Of a DNA stretch of 64,000 bases, positions 11,391-22,690 are shown in pieces. The notes beneath the pieces are model-generated. The model made no database searches. It saw nothing but the letters and a program-made list of their open reading frames with translations, and was not told the DNA's origin. The DNA is taken from assembly GCF_030445035.2 (NCBI RefSeq), contig NC_080677.1, forward strand, positions 4,960,001 to 5,024,000, given 5' to 3'. Source of the DNA: Dasypus novemcinctus. Taxonomy: Eukaryota > Chordata > Mammalia > Cingulata > Dasypodidae. Both the position numbers and the translations under genes were made by a program. Each line of letters begins with the position of its first letter. Within the stretch, counting starts at the first letter, position 1.

Positions 11391-11402
11391 AGCTACTCGC
11401 CT

Positions 11403-11773
11403 AGAAGGAAGCGGCTGTGGCTCAGTCAGTTGGGCTCCCATCTACCATACAGGGGGCCCTGGGTTCACGCCCCGGGTCCTCCTTGTGAAGGCAGGCTGGC
11501 CCACACGCTGTGGAGCACCCCTGGCCTGCAAGCTCCACAGAAAGCCAACTCAGCAAGGTGACGCAACAAAAAGGGAGACGAGTAAAAACGCAGAAGAGCG
11601 TGCAGCGAACGGACACAGAGAGCAGATAATAAGCAAGCCGCAAGGTGGGGGGAGGAGTAAATAAAATAAAATAAAATACAGACACACAGAAGAAACGCAC
11701 AGCAAATGGACACAGAGCAGCCAGCAAGCAAAAAGCTGCAAAGGAGGGGTGGGGGAATAAAACAAAACAAAAC
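11403..11773 (+). mobile_element. DAS-related SINE with a doubled tail module
   Basis: The head is GGAAGCGGCTGTGGCTCAGT with a B box 'gggttcacgcccc'. Flanks AGCTACTCGCCT (11391-11402) and AGCTACTCACTT (11774-11785) form a 12-base target duplication with two differences. After the first A-rich tail near 11660-11678 a second 'acacagaagaaacgcacagc' tail module follows, ending in AACAAAACAAAAC. One target duplication encloses both modules. Confidence 0.8.
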
Positions 11774-11785
11774 AGCTACTCACTT

Positions 11786-12445
11786 GGGCATGATGGAGAG
11801 ATTTACAGATGTTTCAATGAAATCTTTATTCAGAATTTATGCAGCAAAGTCCATATCGATTTTGTGTCACCCAGAATACCAAGATTTATTATTCCTGAAG
11901 ATAAGTAATAACCTTGATTTTCACTTGGTCAATATTTGTCTCATAATTCAATAGGTCTCCTGCAATAAATTTCACCCATAACTAACACTTCCTGGTACGG
12001 GGTTATATTCTCCTGGAGGCCTCAAACACCTGCTACTCTTTTTCAAAGCGAACCAGTGGCTAAACCTGTGGAAGGATTCAAAGAGGCGCTTTAGTTTTAG
12101 GTAAATTTAGTCTGGTTATGACAGCAGAGCTTAATCCAAATAACTTAATGTGGGTGGGAAAATTACAGACTCTGAATATTTTTGTCTTCTTTTGAATAGC
12201 TATGACCAAAGAGTCTTCTCTACAGCTGACCCCAAGGGCTAACATGAGGCACCAGCCTACGTGCCTGTCTGCAAATGCAAGGTGACACAGGACACCGGAC
12301 ATTTGTATGCCTGTCATTAAGGGCATTTTCTTAGCTGCCCTATTTTATTTTAACCATGCATGACCTAATACTAACCTTCCACACTAACCCCCAAATCCTT
12401 TTGTGGTGTTTACAGGTCACATTGTTTGTCACCACTTAAAACTAT
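11786..12445. other. Unique interval, no gene seen
   Basis: No repeat core or exon recognised. The antisense 82-codon frame (12078-12326) has no domain or splice context. Confidence 0.4.
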
Positions 12446-12448
12446 GGC

Positions 12449-12796
12449 AGGGAAGCGGATGTGGCTCAAGCAGCTGGGCACCCGTCTACTACACGGGAGG
12501 TCCCGGGTTTGAGTTCCAGTGCATCCTAAAAAGAAGATGAGCAGACGCCACACCTGCCACAACAAGCTGATACCAAAAGCCAGCAGACCCCATAGCCCAC
12601 AGAGAGCAGAGGTGGTTCAGGCCGTTGGGCACTCGCCTCCCACGTGGGAGGTCCCAGGTTTGATTCCCGGTGCCTCCTGGAGAAGGCAAGCAAACAATGA
12701 GCAGACAGATGAGGGAACCAACTTGGGGAGGGGAACAGAAAGGAAGGAGGAGAGGGAAGGGAGGGGGGAAGTAAATAAATCTAAAAAAAAAAAATG
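12449..12796 (+). mobile_element. Dimeric DAS-III-type SINE
   Basis: Two tRNA-related heads lie in tandem. The first is GGGAAGCGGATGTGGCTCAA near 12452 with 'gaggtcccgggtttgagttc'. The second starts near 12603 ('agcagaggtggttcaggcc') with 'gaggtcccaggtttgattcc'. A purine-rich stretch and an A run (about 12782-12796) close the element. Two promoter-like heads per unit distinguish it from the monomeric copies at 23.9, 28.5 and 58.5 kb. Confidence 0.75.
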
Positions 12797-13155
12797 GTGA
12801 TAGGCCACCAAAATGAGAGTCAAAACAATTGGGAAAAAAAAAATAAAAAAACCCTACAGCATACATTATGAGGAACCAAAGAGAGTTTTTCTCTTCTGAC
12901 TGGCGGTCACACGTTGGCCAGGTCAGATGACACGTCCGCCACAGCCTGAAAGGACCCTTCTACAGATGACGGTCCGGGCAGTTGCCTCCGTGTCACAGAC
13001 TCTACGTGTGCATGCCCAGCACTTGTGATTGTACATCGCCTCTTTCCCTCTGACCCACAGGGCTTACCAGGAAGATATCTGACTTTCTCCAGTCTTACCA
13101 GGAAGCTGCTGAGGTCCTGAGAAGCTTGACTCACAAAGAGGATTCTGTAGCCTAG
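12797..13155. other. Unique interval
   Basis: No gene. It begins with further A-rich sequence (12828-12850) that may belong to the tail of the preceding SINE. Confidence 0.4.
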
Positions 13156-13157
13156 CT

Positions 13158-13990
13158 AGTCCTTAGTTTCCCAGAACTGCTATGATAAACACCACACACT
13201 TGGCTTAAAGGGAAGGAAGTTATTGCCTCACAGATTTTGAGGCCAGAAGTCCACCGTCGAGGTCCTGACAGGGCTCACGTGCTCCCGGAGTGTGTAGCAT
13301 TCTGCCACTGCTCCCTCTCATGCGTGCTCTCGCTCCTTGAGTCGGCTCCTCTTATTTCTGCTGACTTCTGGCTCCTTCTCCTGCTCAGTCATCTTTCTTT
13401 TTTTTGTAAAGATAAATTTTATTTATTTCCCCCACATCATGCTCGCTGTCTGCTCTGTGTCCATTTGTTGATTGCTCTCTGTGTCTGCTCGTCTTATCTT
13501 AGAAGAAGTGGGAACCAAACCCAGGACCTCCCATGTGGGAGAGAGGTGCTCAATGCTGGAGACTCCCCAGCTCCCCGGTTTGTTGTGTCTCTCATTGTCG
13601 TTCCTCTTTGTGTCTCCTTGTTGCATCAGCTCGCTGCACCTGTCCATGGCGCCAGCTCACTGTCTTGCTCGTCTTTTCCAGGAGGCACAGGGACTGAAAC
13701 TGGGATCTCCCGTGTGGTAGAGCTCAATCACTGGAGCCACATCTGCTTCCCGTGCCGTCTTTGTCTCTGCCTAGATTTCCTCCCATGTAAAGTCTACAGA
13801 CACGCAGATTAAGGCCCACTCTGATTCACTTCTGTTGCATTTGAATGAGACAAATACTCCATTCACCAACAAGTCCACATTCTGACTCACCTTAACATAG
13901 TCAAAGATCCTCTTTACAAATAGGTGCAGATAAAAAGAATGCAGATGAGAGCCTGAACGCGTCTTCCGTAGGGTGCGTGAGGCAATCCCC
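13158..13990 (-). mobile_element. MaLR-type LTR, antisense, split by a SINE
   Basis: The left part starts 'tccttagtttcccagaactg' and continues 'ctatgataaacaccacacac'. The right part after the SINE carries 'gattaaggcccactctgatt' and 'gatcctctttacaaatagg'. This is the reverse-complement block order also seen at 19.6 and 40.5 kb. The SINE at 13391-13752 separates the two halves. Confidence 0.65.
13391..13752 (-). mobile_element. Dimeric DAS-III-type SINE, antisense
   Basis: On the minus strand the element begins GGGAAGCAGATGTGGCTCCA (right end, 13752) and ends in 'aaataaataaaatttatctt' with an A run. A second head-like block with 'gaggtcctgggtttggttcc' lies midway (about 13515-13560). It therefore shares the two-headed design of the copy at 12449-12796, only 0.6 kb away and in the opposite orientation. 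Confidence 0.75.
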
Positions 13991-14362
13991 AACAACCATC
14001 CACTTTGTTTGCTCCTGTCTCACAGAGACCCCACCTTCATATGTGGGCAGATGAGTTTACAGATACAGTTATACATCTTAGTGGTCGACGACTTTCAACC
14101 TTGTCATTAAATTTTCTATCCAATGATAATCTTAGAAGGAATGTTTTTAGCTGGACTAAGGCTGAATTTTCGGCCATGAAGAAGGTTTTATCTTTTCACT
14201 AATTTTTTTACTATTTATATTTTTGCGACAATTGCTGGAGAACCAAGATAATTGATGGATTGTTCTTGAAAACCTAAAGTGTACAATGGGATCAATTTGA
14301 CGCCCAACAGCTAGTCAATCATTCAACTTGTCAAGATTCCCTCCAGAAAAAAGATGATTCTT
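13991..14362. other. Unique interval
   Basis: No repeat core or exon recognised. Confidence 0.4.
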
Positions 14363-14364
14363 TT

Positions 14365-14590
14365 CTAATATTTCTGCTGAGAGATGGTAGCAGATAAAAT
14401 CAAGGATTCTAGAGCTGGATTCCCACTTACAGTCAGTGTGACTCTGGGCAAAGCAATTACTGCTTTCTTCATAAGTAAAACTGACCTCTTTGGAGTGGCT
14501 ATGCTTACGATTCTTATGAGAATTGAGTTAATATTTGAAAAATACTTAAAATAGTCCCTGACACATAGACGTGATATGTTTAATGTTTGA
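14365..14590 (+). repeat. MIR SINE
   Basis: Block order 'agctggattcccacttacag', 'gtgactctgggcaaagc', 'gagaattgagttaatatttg', 'agtccctgacacatag' matches the MIR core and its 3' part (…gtgaccttgggcaagtcac… …gtgcctggcacatag…). Confidence 0.65.
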
Positions 14591-14624
14591 GAAATAAATA
14601 CACTGGTATCTTGCAACACTAATA

Positions 14625-14845
14625 ACTTCTATTTATTAAATGCTTACTATGAGTTAACCGTTCATGTACATTATCTTGTTTAATCCTCATGACAATTCCT
14701 GAAGACATATGTTGTTTTACAGATGAAGAACCAGATTCAAAAGAGATCAAGTGATTTGCCTCGGGTGACAGTGCAAGTAGCAAGAGCTGGGATTTGAATT
14801 CCAGGTCTTTTGCATCTAAAGACCCTGACTGTACTTTAAGTACAT
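14625..14845 (+). repeat. MIR-type SINE, second copy
   Basis: 'tattaaatgcttactatgag', 'atcttgtttaatcctcatga', 'ttttacagatgaagaacc' and 'agagctgggatttgaattcc' reproduce the standard MIR-family order. Well preserved for its age. Confidence 0.7.
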
Positions 14846-14869
14846 TGTCCCTCATGATATTGAAATGCC

Positions 14870-15025
14870 TATCTTATCCGGCACTCACTCTGTACCTGCC
14901 ATTTGACATGCACTGCCTCAGTGATCACAACACACTCGTTAGAAATGCTGCTCCGCTTTCACAGGCAAGAGACCTGGGCGCAGGAATACGAAGATGCCGA
15001 AGTGAGGATTTGAATCTAGGCTAGG
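14870..15025 (+). repeat. MIR-like fragment, third in a row
   Basis: 'cactcactctgtacctgcca', 'tttcacaggcaagagacc' and 'gtgaggatttgaatctagg' give a weaker copy of the same order directly after the previous MIR. It may be an independent insertion or a diverged duplication. Confidence 0.4.
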
Positions 15026-15439
15026 CTTGTGAGGCTGAGGCTGCTCACCCTTAAAGTCTTCTCAGGTACCTCTGATTGGCAGATCCCATGTATGCTTGTA
15101 CTATCGGCGTGTACGTTGGTTGTAAGGGAGCCTTGGAAAGTGGATTCTGCCTTAGCAGGCTGCATTCACAATGTGAAGAATTGCAAATACAGGACAAGTG
15201 TTCAGGGAGCTGCAAACAAGGCAAATGCCCAGCATATCAAAAGAAGAAAAGTGGAAATAGAAAAGAGAAACAATGTCCATCACCCCCTCTTGTCCCAGGA
15301 AAATTAGAGAAAGGCTACAAGAAGAAGGGGGAAGGGTGGAGCATGAGCTCTGAGGATGTTGGAGGCAAGGAAGAAGGGGACGTGACTTGGAGGGAGGGGA
15401 AGGAAGGTGTAAGCTCCTCGGGAGGATACTGCTAAGCCT

Positions 15440-15965
15440 TGATGGCAGATCACCCTTGGGAGAGCCCCGTCGGAGAGCAATGTGAACAGACCACCCACTG
15501 CTGGTAAAGAGCACCTCCAGTCTCCTCAGGGGGGAGCCGCACAAGCTGACTAAGGTCCTGAGTCTCCATTAATGAGAGCTGTCTACATGGCCCTTCTAAA
15601 GAGGTGTGACGTGGGGGCATTTTCAGGACTTGGAGTTGTCCTGAATGATACTGCAGGGACAGATGCAGGACATTATATGTCCTGCCACAACCCACTGAAT
15701 GGACAATGTAAACTATAATCCATGTGGTGCAGCAGTGCTCCAAAATGTACTCACCAAATGCAATGGATGTGCCAAACGTATTCATCAAATACAATGAATG
15801 TACCACACTAGTGAAAGAAGTTGTTGATGTAGGAGGAGTGGAAGGTGTGGGGAGTGGGGTATATGGGAACTTCTTATATTTTTTAATGTAACATTTTGTG
15901 TGATCTATGTATCTTTTTAAAAAAAAATTTTTTTAAACAACTGGAAAAAAAAGCTTCTTTAAAAA
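15440..15965 (+). mobile_element. Xenarthran L1 3' UTR, second subfamily
   Basis: 'gtgggggcattttcaggact', 'tggagttgtcctgaatgata', 'caccaaatgcaatggatgtg' and 'gggtatatgggaacttctta' precede an A-rich tail (15919-15960). It shares the subfamily landmarks of the antisense copy at 61.4 kb rather than those of the 37 kb copy. The left boundary is approximate. Confidence 0.7.
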
Positions 15966-16305
15966 TAAAAAAAGATTAAACAAGAAAAAAAAATAAACTA
16001 AAAAAGTAAAATAAATGACCCTTCTAGATGGTTCCACAGAAGGAGACCTGCTTGTGCCTTTAAGCATGTCCAGGTCCATCCCAATAATCTCCTGGGGACA
16101 CCTCCTCTCTTCACTAGCCCAGGATGCAAATGCAGCATGGGGACCTTGACATCTTGAGGGGTGGGTGTGTGGTAGGGAAAGAACCAGCACTAGGACCAGC
16201 GTGGAAAGGAGCTATGATGAAACCCACTGCTTTATGGTCCTAGAAAGGAGATCGTATACTGCAAATAGGTTATCATTTAGAAGTCAGGCTTTGCTGAGAC
16301 TAAGG
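15966..16305. other. A-rich then unique sequence
   Basis: A-rich continuation to about 16015 followed by unassigned sequence. No gene. Confidence 0.4.
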
Positions 16306-16309
16306 GAAA

Positions 16310-16985
16310 GCTAGGATGAGAGTGAGAACCTAAACTCGTATAACCAAAAAAGGATAAAACTTATGGTGAGAAGTAGAATAATTATATAGCTTCGGATAAT
16401 CTTTCCACTACACACTTATTGATCACAAAGGGAAAAATAATAACTTTACAGTGGAGAAACACACGTGAGCAATCTTGACCAAGTGACTGAAGTCAACATC
16501 ACTCATAAAGAGACATGGTGGCACCAGGTGCCTCCTGATATGATGCACTAAGAAGAACTCAACATCACTCCAGGGATATTGTTGCCCAAAATGCACAGCC
16601 TAAGTTTAATCATGAGGGAACAAAAGACCAAGCCCTAGTGAGGGATGATCTGCAAAAGTGTCAAGGTAATGTCAAGGTCATGAAAGACAAAGAGATTCAG
16701 ATAATAAGGAGGCATAACAAACAAATGCAATGTGTGATCCTGAATTGGATTCGGGACCAGAAAAAGGACATCAATGTGACCATTTTAAAATTTAAATGTC
16801 TGTACATTATTTATTAGTATTACATCAATATTAATTTCATAATTTTGATAAATGCACTGAGGTTTTGTAAGATGTTAAGATTTGGGGAACCTGAGTGAAA
16901 GATACATGGGAATTTTTACATGATTTTTGCAACTTTATTGTAAGCTAGGTTTGTTTCCAAGTGATAAATTAAAAATGAACTACAT
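16310..16985 (+). repeat. L1ME-type 3' UTR
   Basis: The 3' end has 'ggttttgtaagatgttaaga', 'ggggaacctgagtgaaagat', 'atttttgcaactttattgta'. The body includes 'accagaaaaaggacatcaat' and a 'ttattagtattacatcaata' block. This is the L1ME/L1MC 3' UTR order. It is old and 5'-truncated. Confidence 0.7.
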
Positions 16986-17164
16986 TGCATTAATTGATAT
17001 AACCAAAGAGAAGTAAGAAAGTTAAAAAAAGAAAATTTTCTGAATGTCTTTAACATAGCAAGAGCCAAGTCTGGTGACTCTGATCATAGAGTGCCTTTGG
17101 CTTGGAGAAGACAATCCTTTGCCTTGATGGCTTATAACCTATAGAAAAGAGAGATGATTTAGAG

Positions 17165-17375
17165 CAGGGGTTCTTAACCAGGGTGTCTGTGGAAAGATTT
17201 CAGGGGATTCATGAATTGAAAATTCAAAGAAACATTATTCTTGTGGGGATGTGTTGGTTCGGGAATGATATATTTATCAAATAATACACAGTATAGAGTG
17301 GACCTAGTGAGGGGCCCATGGTTTTCACCCAACTGACAAAGGGGTCCGTGGAACAAAAAAGGTTAAGAACCTCTG
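17165..17375 (+). mobile_element. hAT-type MITE, copy A
   Basis: A 211-base element with terminal inverted repeats CAGGGGTTCTTAACC and GGTTAAGAACCTCTG. Flanks ATTTAGAG (17157-17164) and ATTTGTAG (17376-17383) agree at 6 of 8 positions, as expected for an aged hAT 8-bp duplication. It has no open frame and would depend on a transposase in trans. It is the same family as the element at 43197-43386. Confidence 0.85.
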
Positions 17376-17383
17376 ATTTGTAG

Positions 17384-17785
17384 AAACAGAGGCATGGAAA
17401 CCGTTTTCTTCTCCTGGATGGAGGGAGTTAGTGCTGTTTGGGTTAAGTCAGACACAGCACTCCTTTCTTTAACTCTCTCTAGACTGAACAAGAAATGGGG
17501 ACGTGATATTATGATCATCCAAGTAGGGATGTTTGAACTCAAAATATTGGTGCTATGGCTATGATCGAGTGAACTTACTAGGGGGCAATTAAGTCCAGGA
17601 GAGGCTACCTCTGAGAGAAGCCTGCGTGAGGCTACCACATACACAGCAGCAGAAGGCATGAGCTCATGGTAGTTCCCCTGAGAACAAAGGGCCTGTGTGG
17701 CTCTCACGAGTGACCCCAATCCCCAAGTACCCAAGTGAGGCGACAGGGAAGTGCTGAAGGTGTCCGTAGACTGACAGAAGCCTGG
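17384..17785. other. Unique interval
   Basis: A 142-codon antisense frame (17363-17791) overlaps the end of the MITE and has no recognisable domain. I see no gene. Confidence 0.45.
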
Positions 17786-17789
17786 GATC

Positions 17790-19590
17790 ATGTTGAAAGG
17801 TCCCTGCTAATAGGAACTCGAAACTGGGGAAGGGCTTCAGCTTCTGACCAAGACGGAATGGCAGCAAGCAGATTTACCCAAGCACCAAAAGATGATTCTT
17901 TTCCAGCATTGGATGCCAGGCAGCCTAGGATGGTAATCCTTGAGAGAGGAGAAGCAAACGAGGTGAGCTCAGTCACCACACATTTCCAGGTTCCAGCCCA
18001 GAGAGCAGAAACCCAAGCCAAGTCCACAGTCTTCCTGATGGGAGGAGTTGGAGGTGAGAGTCTGGGGACACCAAGAGGGCTAGAGGTCTCCGAATCTAGA
18101 GGAGAGAGCTGCAGAGGGAGGGAGCTCTGGGGAGCTGCAGAGGGTCTCCTTCGAGTCCTCAGCTGAGTGCTTATTAGCACACATGTCTGAAGAAACTAAC
18201 CGAGGAACTGAAAGACCACCCAAAGGAGGCAAAGGGAACAATACCTGAAGCTGAGGCAGAGGCAGGAGTAATTCATGCTCCTACAAGCCAGAATAGAAAA
18301 CCTTGTCAACCACGGCCAGACTACTCAGAAGGGTATTTATTGCCTCAAAAAGAAAACATTAGCTCTAGATGAAATTTTCCTTTGGACATAGTAAAACTTG
18401 AAAGTAAGCCCCAAAACTATCAAGCATAAATTCAATGCAATTTAACTGCATCACAAAACAAATATTAAAATATTTAAAGGAATACAAAAAATACCTTGCC
18501 GATAAAAACAAGACACAGTTCACAATGTTGGCATCTAATCAAAGATTGTAATGCATGCAGAGAATCAGACAAGTATGTTCCAAAATGAGGATCAAAGTCA
18601 ACTAGGAGAAATATACTCATAAATGACACAGATTTGGTATCACTTTTCTTCTGCCCAAAAGGACTTTTCTTTTAGTGTGAGTCTGATGGTAATGAATACT
18701 CTGAAGGCATTTAAATGTCTGAAAAAGTCTTTATGGGACTTCTGTTTTGAAAGATATCTTCACTAGGCTTAGAATTTATACATCTATTGTACATTTATTC
18801 CTTATGTTCAAGAAAGTAGAAAAACTATTGAGCATGTTAAATAGAGACGTAAATGATATAAAGAAGACCCAATCCAATTCTGGAGCTGAAAAATACTGTT
18901 GGTGGGACATCAGATTAGACAATACAGAAAAGACTAATGAACCTGAAGACATAGCATCAGAAACTTCCTCAAGTGAAACACAGAGTGAAAATAAAATACA
19001 GAAAAAGAGCATCAATGAACTGTTGGACTTCTCAGGCCTTCTAATATATGTGCAGTTAAAGTCCTTGGGGACAGCTAGAGGTGGAGAGGGGTGGAATAAG
19101 AAAAATGACTGAAAATTTTTCCAAATCTGATAAAAACTATAAAACCACAGACCCAAGCAACTCAAAGTACCTCTAAGTACAAGAAACATGAAGAAAACCA
19201 CACTAAGTCACCTCAAAATCAAATTGCTTAAAGCCAATGATAAAGAAAACTCCTAAAAACAGGCAGAGGGGAAAAAAGATACCTTGCCTACAGAGAAACA
19301 AAGGCAACAGTAGACTTCTTGTGGGAAACATGCAAGCCAGAAGACAGTGGAGCAGCATTTAAAAGTACAAAAAGGAAAGAAAACAAACTCTCTGAATTCT
19401 TTGCCTAGTGGACATACCTTTCAAAACTGAAGGCAAAATAAGAGACTTTTTCAGACACAAAAAGCCTTCCAAGTATTCATCACCAGCAGACTCACACTAA
19501 AGGAAAAGTCCTTTCAGGCAGAAATGATACCAAATGGAAATCTGTATCTACACAAAGGACTGGAGGGTGTCAGAAATGATAAATGTATGG
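17790..19590 (+). repeat. Old L1 (HAL1/L1M-like) body
   Basis: Adenine-rich + strand sequence without stable frames contains typical old-L1 phrases: 'ccagcattggatgcc', 'ccaagtattcatcaccagca', 'gactcacactaaaggaaaag', 'caggcagaaatgataccaaa'. In other mammals these read '...tcatcaccagcagacctgcactaaaagaaatg...'. A 121-codon frame (18747-19112) is a remnant without an intact ORF1 domain. Its left boundary is uncertain. Confidence 0.6.
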
Positions 19591-19591
19591 G

Positions 19592-20036
19592 TGTCTTAGT
19601 TTGCCAGGGCTGCTATGACAAATACCACTCAGTGGGTTGGCTTAAACAACAGGAATTTATTGGCTTACAGTTTGGAGGCTAGAGGTCGAAAATGAGAGTG
19701 TTGGCAAGGCCATGCTTTCTCCCACGCATTCTGGTGATGGCACTCTTCCATTACATGATGATCTCTCTCTCCCTTCTGGCCTCTAATGACTCTGGGCTTC
19801 TGCTGCACCCGAATTTCTTCCCTTGATAAGGTCTCCAGTCAAACAGATTAAGACCCACCTTGGTTCAGCTTGACCTCATCTACTTAGGCTCTTCAAAGAT
19901 CCTATTCATGAATAAATCTGCACCTTAACTAATAACAACGTTTTCAAGGTTTTATTTGCAAATGGGTTGACACCCAAAGGACTGTGGATGAAGATTAGAG
20001 CACATCTTTACAGGGGACTGGGTTCAATCTCCCACA
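19592..20036 (-). mobile_element. MaLR-type LTR, antisense, near complete
   Basis: On the + strand it reads TGTCTTAGTTTGCCAGGGCT at the left and GGGTTCAATCTCCCACA at the right, so the termini are TG...CA. Inside are 'aggaatttattggcttacag', 'gtcaaacagattaagaccc' and 'tgcaaatgggttgacaccc'. The copies at 13.2 and 40.5 kb share this pattern. No exact 5-bp duplication is visible. Confidence 0.75.
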
Positions 20037-20239
20037 GTGATTTCTTTAAAAAATTGATTGAAAGCTAATTAACTATTTCAATCAAAACCAATATCTACAG
20101 AGTTTATGATATATATAGAAGTAAAAAGTATGACAGCAATAGCACAGAGGCCAGGAGAGAAGAAACAAAGTTTTAGAGTTCTTATAATGCATGTAAAGTT
20201 GTATCGTATTATGTTATATTGCATTGCCTTTTATGCTGT

Positions 20240-20360
20240 GGAAATAATCTGAATGTGGAGTTGGGGAAGGTGGTTCATATGAGATTCTAAATTATTGTGG
20301 AAACTTGAGAGACAGTGGGAAGTCATTGGACCTCTCTGCACCTCATTTTTTCATCTATAC
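20240..20360 (+). repeat. MIR-like fragment
   Basis: 'gacagtgggaagtcattgga' followed by 'cctctctgcacctcattttt' and 'tcatctat' matches the MIR block '...gggcaagtcacttaacctctctgagcctcagtttcctcatc'. Confidence 0.5.
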
Positions 20361-20374
20361 ATTTTTGACATTGC

Positions 20375-20520
20375 TATTCAATATGTGGTCCATGAACCTT
20401 TTCTCAAATTTCAGGATCTCAGGACTTACTCCACACCTATTGGATCCAAATTCTCATCTTAACAGGTGTCCCACATGATTTATCTGTACAATTTCAAGGA
20501 GAAGCAATGTGGTAAGACTC
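20375..20520 (+). repeat. hAT-Charlie (MER5/MER3-like) MITE fragment
   Basis: 'ttcaatatgtggtccatgaa', 'tttcaggatctcaggactta' and 'ccaaattctcatcttaacag' follow the order of the common mammalian hAT MITE in which a 'caggccccaccc' block precedes 'gaatctgcattttaacaag'. Strongly diverged. Confidence 0.45.
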
Positions 20521-22510
20521 AATTTTTGTTTATAAGCCAATGCTTTTTAAACACTAAAATATTATATTAGTATAAAGTGTTCCTGCCATCAGCACTCAAT
20601 TTCTTAGACATGTGCTCTATAGTAAAGACCAGAAGGGTTTCAAGACTAGCTCATTATATAAATGATTTTTATCATTTAAGAGGACTTATAGATTAGAAGG
20701 AAGCAACTGATACAGGTGCCACAACTATCCCCCAGAGGAAGCCAAGAAGCGTTCTAGCAATGACTGGCCACGACAGGGCATTTGACTACCTTTTCTCTCT
20801 CACCCATCTATGCTCTACCATGCCCCAGGTATGTTCATCTGGAACAGCAGGCAAGATTTTGCTGTTGTGCTTTGGTGTCGTGGGAGTGAGAAGCTATTTG
20901 GTGGATACTTTCATACCCATCTTACGTCAACCTGTGGACAGTGTATACTACAAATTTAGAGTAATGTATTCTCCCCCTCCATAGCAGAAAATATTCTGTA
21001 TAGGTATGTGTAGACATCAAGAAAATAAACTAGCTCTTACTTGGATTTCGTGACGTCGTTCTGTAATTTGGGAAGCTGTGGTCTGCTCTATGGACCGAGT
21101 AATTTATCAAGAGAATCATGTTAGATGAGGACCTCCTTGCCATCCATTCTGTGAGCATGCCCAGCCTCTGTTTGCATGGCTGGAGAACGGGGTCTACACA
21201 GCCTTAAATCCCAGGTTAGGCCTCGTAGACTGTGGTCAGAAATCAACAGATGAGCTGGGGCTGGTTATTTAGCCAAAGCATACCAGGCATTATTTCTCAC
21301 AGCGACCCAAACTTCAACATGAGAGCTTAACTTCTCCATATTTCTTTGCTTGGATTCTATCCGTCGAGAAAGACTCAGAACAAATTGAAAAAAGAGGTCT
21401 GAATCATTATTTTTGCTCACTTTCATTTTCATGGTTTGTGTGATAAATGCTGGTTTTAGGTTTAGAATATCTTGAAATTAAAACTTTTGTAACAACCAAG
21501 AAAATGGCAACTATTTCTCATTAACGCTTCTGTTTAGGTCTGTAAAAATGTCTTGCATTATTGAAATCTCTATGAGCATTTCTACAGTGAAAATTGTGAA
21601 ACATCAGGATTTATCTGAATATGTTTACTGCCATTAAGAAAAGTTTCCGACGTGCTCCCATTTTCTAAAGTGGCAGGAATTCTTTTAGATATCAACACAA
21701 TTGAATAAAATAAGAATTCAATCAACTACATTGGTGTTGCCCCACACTGACCGCTGATAGACTGATGTGGGGGGGCTTGCAGTTTTATTTTTAAAGGAGG
21801 GGTTCTTTGATTAGAAGCTGCCATGAACTAGGGTGGGGGGTAAAAAGTTCTAACCAGAGGGAGAAGAGGACCCCCTGGCAGGGCGTGCGCATGCGGCAAG
21901 GGAAGCCGAGCAGAAGGAAGCCAGTCTGACGGTGCTTTCTGAGCTCAGGTGTTACCTTCTGGAAGGGTAGGCTGAGGTTGAAATGGAAGGGTCTGGAACT
22001 TGTCAGCGGGTCAGCCTGGCCACAAGTTGATCTTCTTGACCTGAGGCAGGAAAGCAGCGCTGGGCTCCAGGTGGTGGCTGCTTCCTGCCGCATCTTGGAG
22101 AGAAGTGGCCCGTATTCCCTAAGAGCGTCGACCCCTGCTCGGTGCCCCCCTGGCTCAGGGCCAAGGGCGATGCACTTCCTGGCCCTTGGGGAACCCCCTT
22201 TCTTTGACTGCCATGACAGGCAATTTGTCCCCGGCCTGCTGGCTGGGAGCAGCCTTGGTGCTAGGCCTTTGGTGGGCTTGCAGTCTTCTCCAGCCCCGGG
22301 CTAGGATTCTGTCCTGCTAGCCACAGCCTGCCCCCTGGGAAGTCCAACTCATAGTTTCAAGTGGGGACCAAGAATCTATTTTTAACAATTGCCCCCATGT
22401 CTTTTTTTTTTAATCATCAAGCAAATTGGCAAGATGGGTGATAGAATATTGAATTCCCACAAAAGCAAGCGTACAGCTCCTTGTTAAAACTAAGGAAAGC
22501 TATCATTTAG
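20521..22510. other. 2-kb interval without recognised repeats or exons
   Basis: I find no SINE, LINE or LTR landmark. A 108-codon + frame (21978-22304) lies in a GC-richer patch but shows no domain or splice signals. Such a repeat-poor stretch in a repeat-dense region could hold conserved non-coding elements, which alignment would show. Confidence 0.4.
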
Positions 22511-22514
22511 GTTA

Positions 22515-22690
22515 ATAATTCTCAAACTTAAGCATGCATCCAAATGACCTGGAGGGCTTGTTGAAACAGATTGCTTGGTCCACCTCCCGAGCTTCTCCTG
22601 GTGGGACCTGATAATTGACAGTTCTAAGGAGTTGCTGGGTCATGCTGAGTGGAGGCTGCTTGTTTGGGGTTACTTCTTAGAGTTTATGAA
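22515..22690 (+). repeat. hAT MITE (MER3/MER20-like)
   Basis: 'ttctcaaacttaagcatgca', 'atgacctggagggcttgttg', 'aaacagattgcttggtccac' match the conserved left half of a Charlie-type MITE. The right half is degenerate. Confidence 0.6.

Noticed and set aside
14365..15025. Three MIR-like copies in a row as a novel tandem array
   Set aside because: The copies differ in subtype landmarks and spacing, so independent old insertions are the simpler explanation.
15076..15435. Cysteine-rich 119-codon frame resembling a small secreted protein
   Set aside because: The first codon is TTG, the first ATG (15088) has a poor context, there is no signal peptide, and the C-terminal half is low-complexity Lys/Glu/Gly sequence. 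Its cysteine spacing matches no family I know.
17735..18180. Paired 130-143-codon frames on opposite strands
   Set aside because: Mutual shadows at the edge of an old L1. No domain, no splice context.
18747..19201. 121-codon + frame and 141-codon antisense frame
   Set aside because: Remnants and shadows of old L1 sequence; no intact ORF1 or ORF2 motif.
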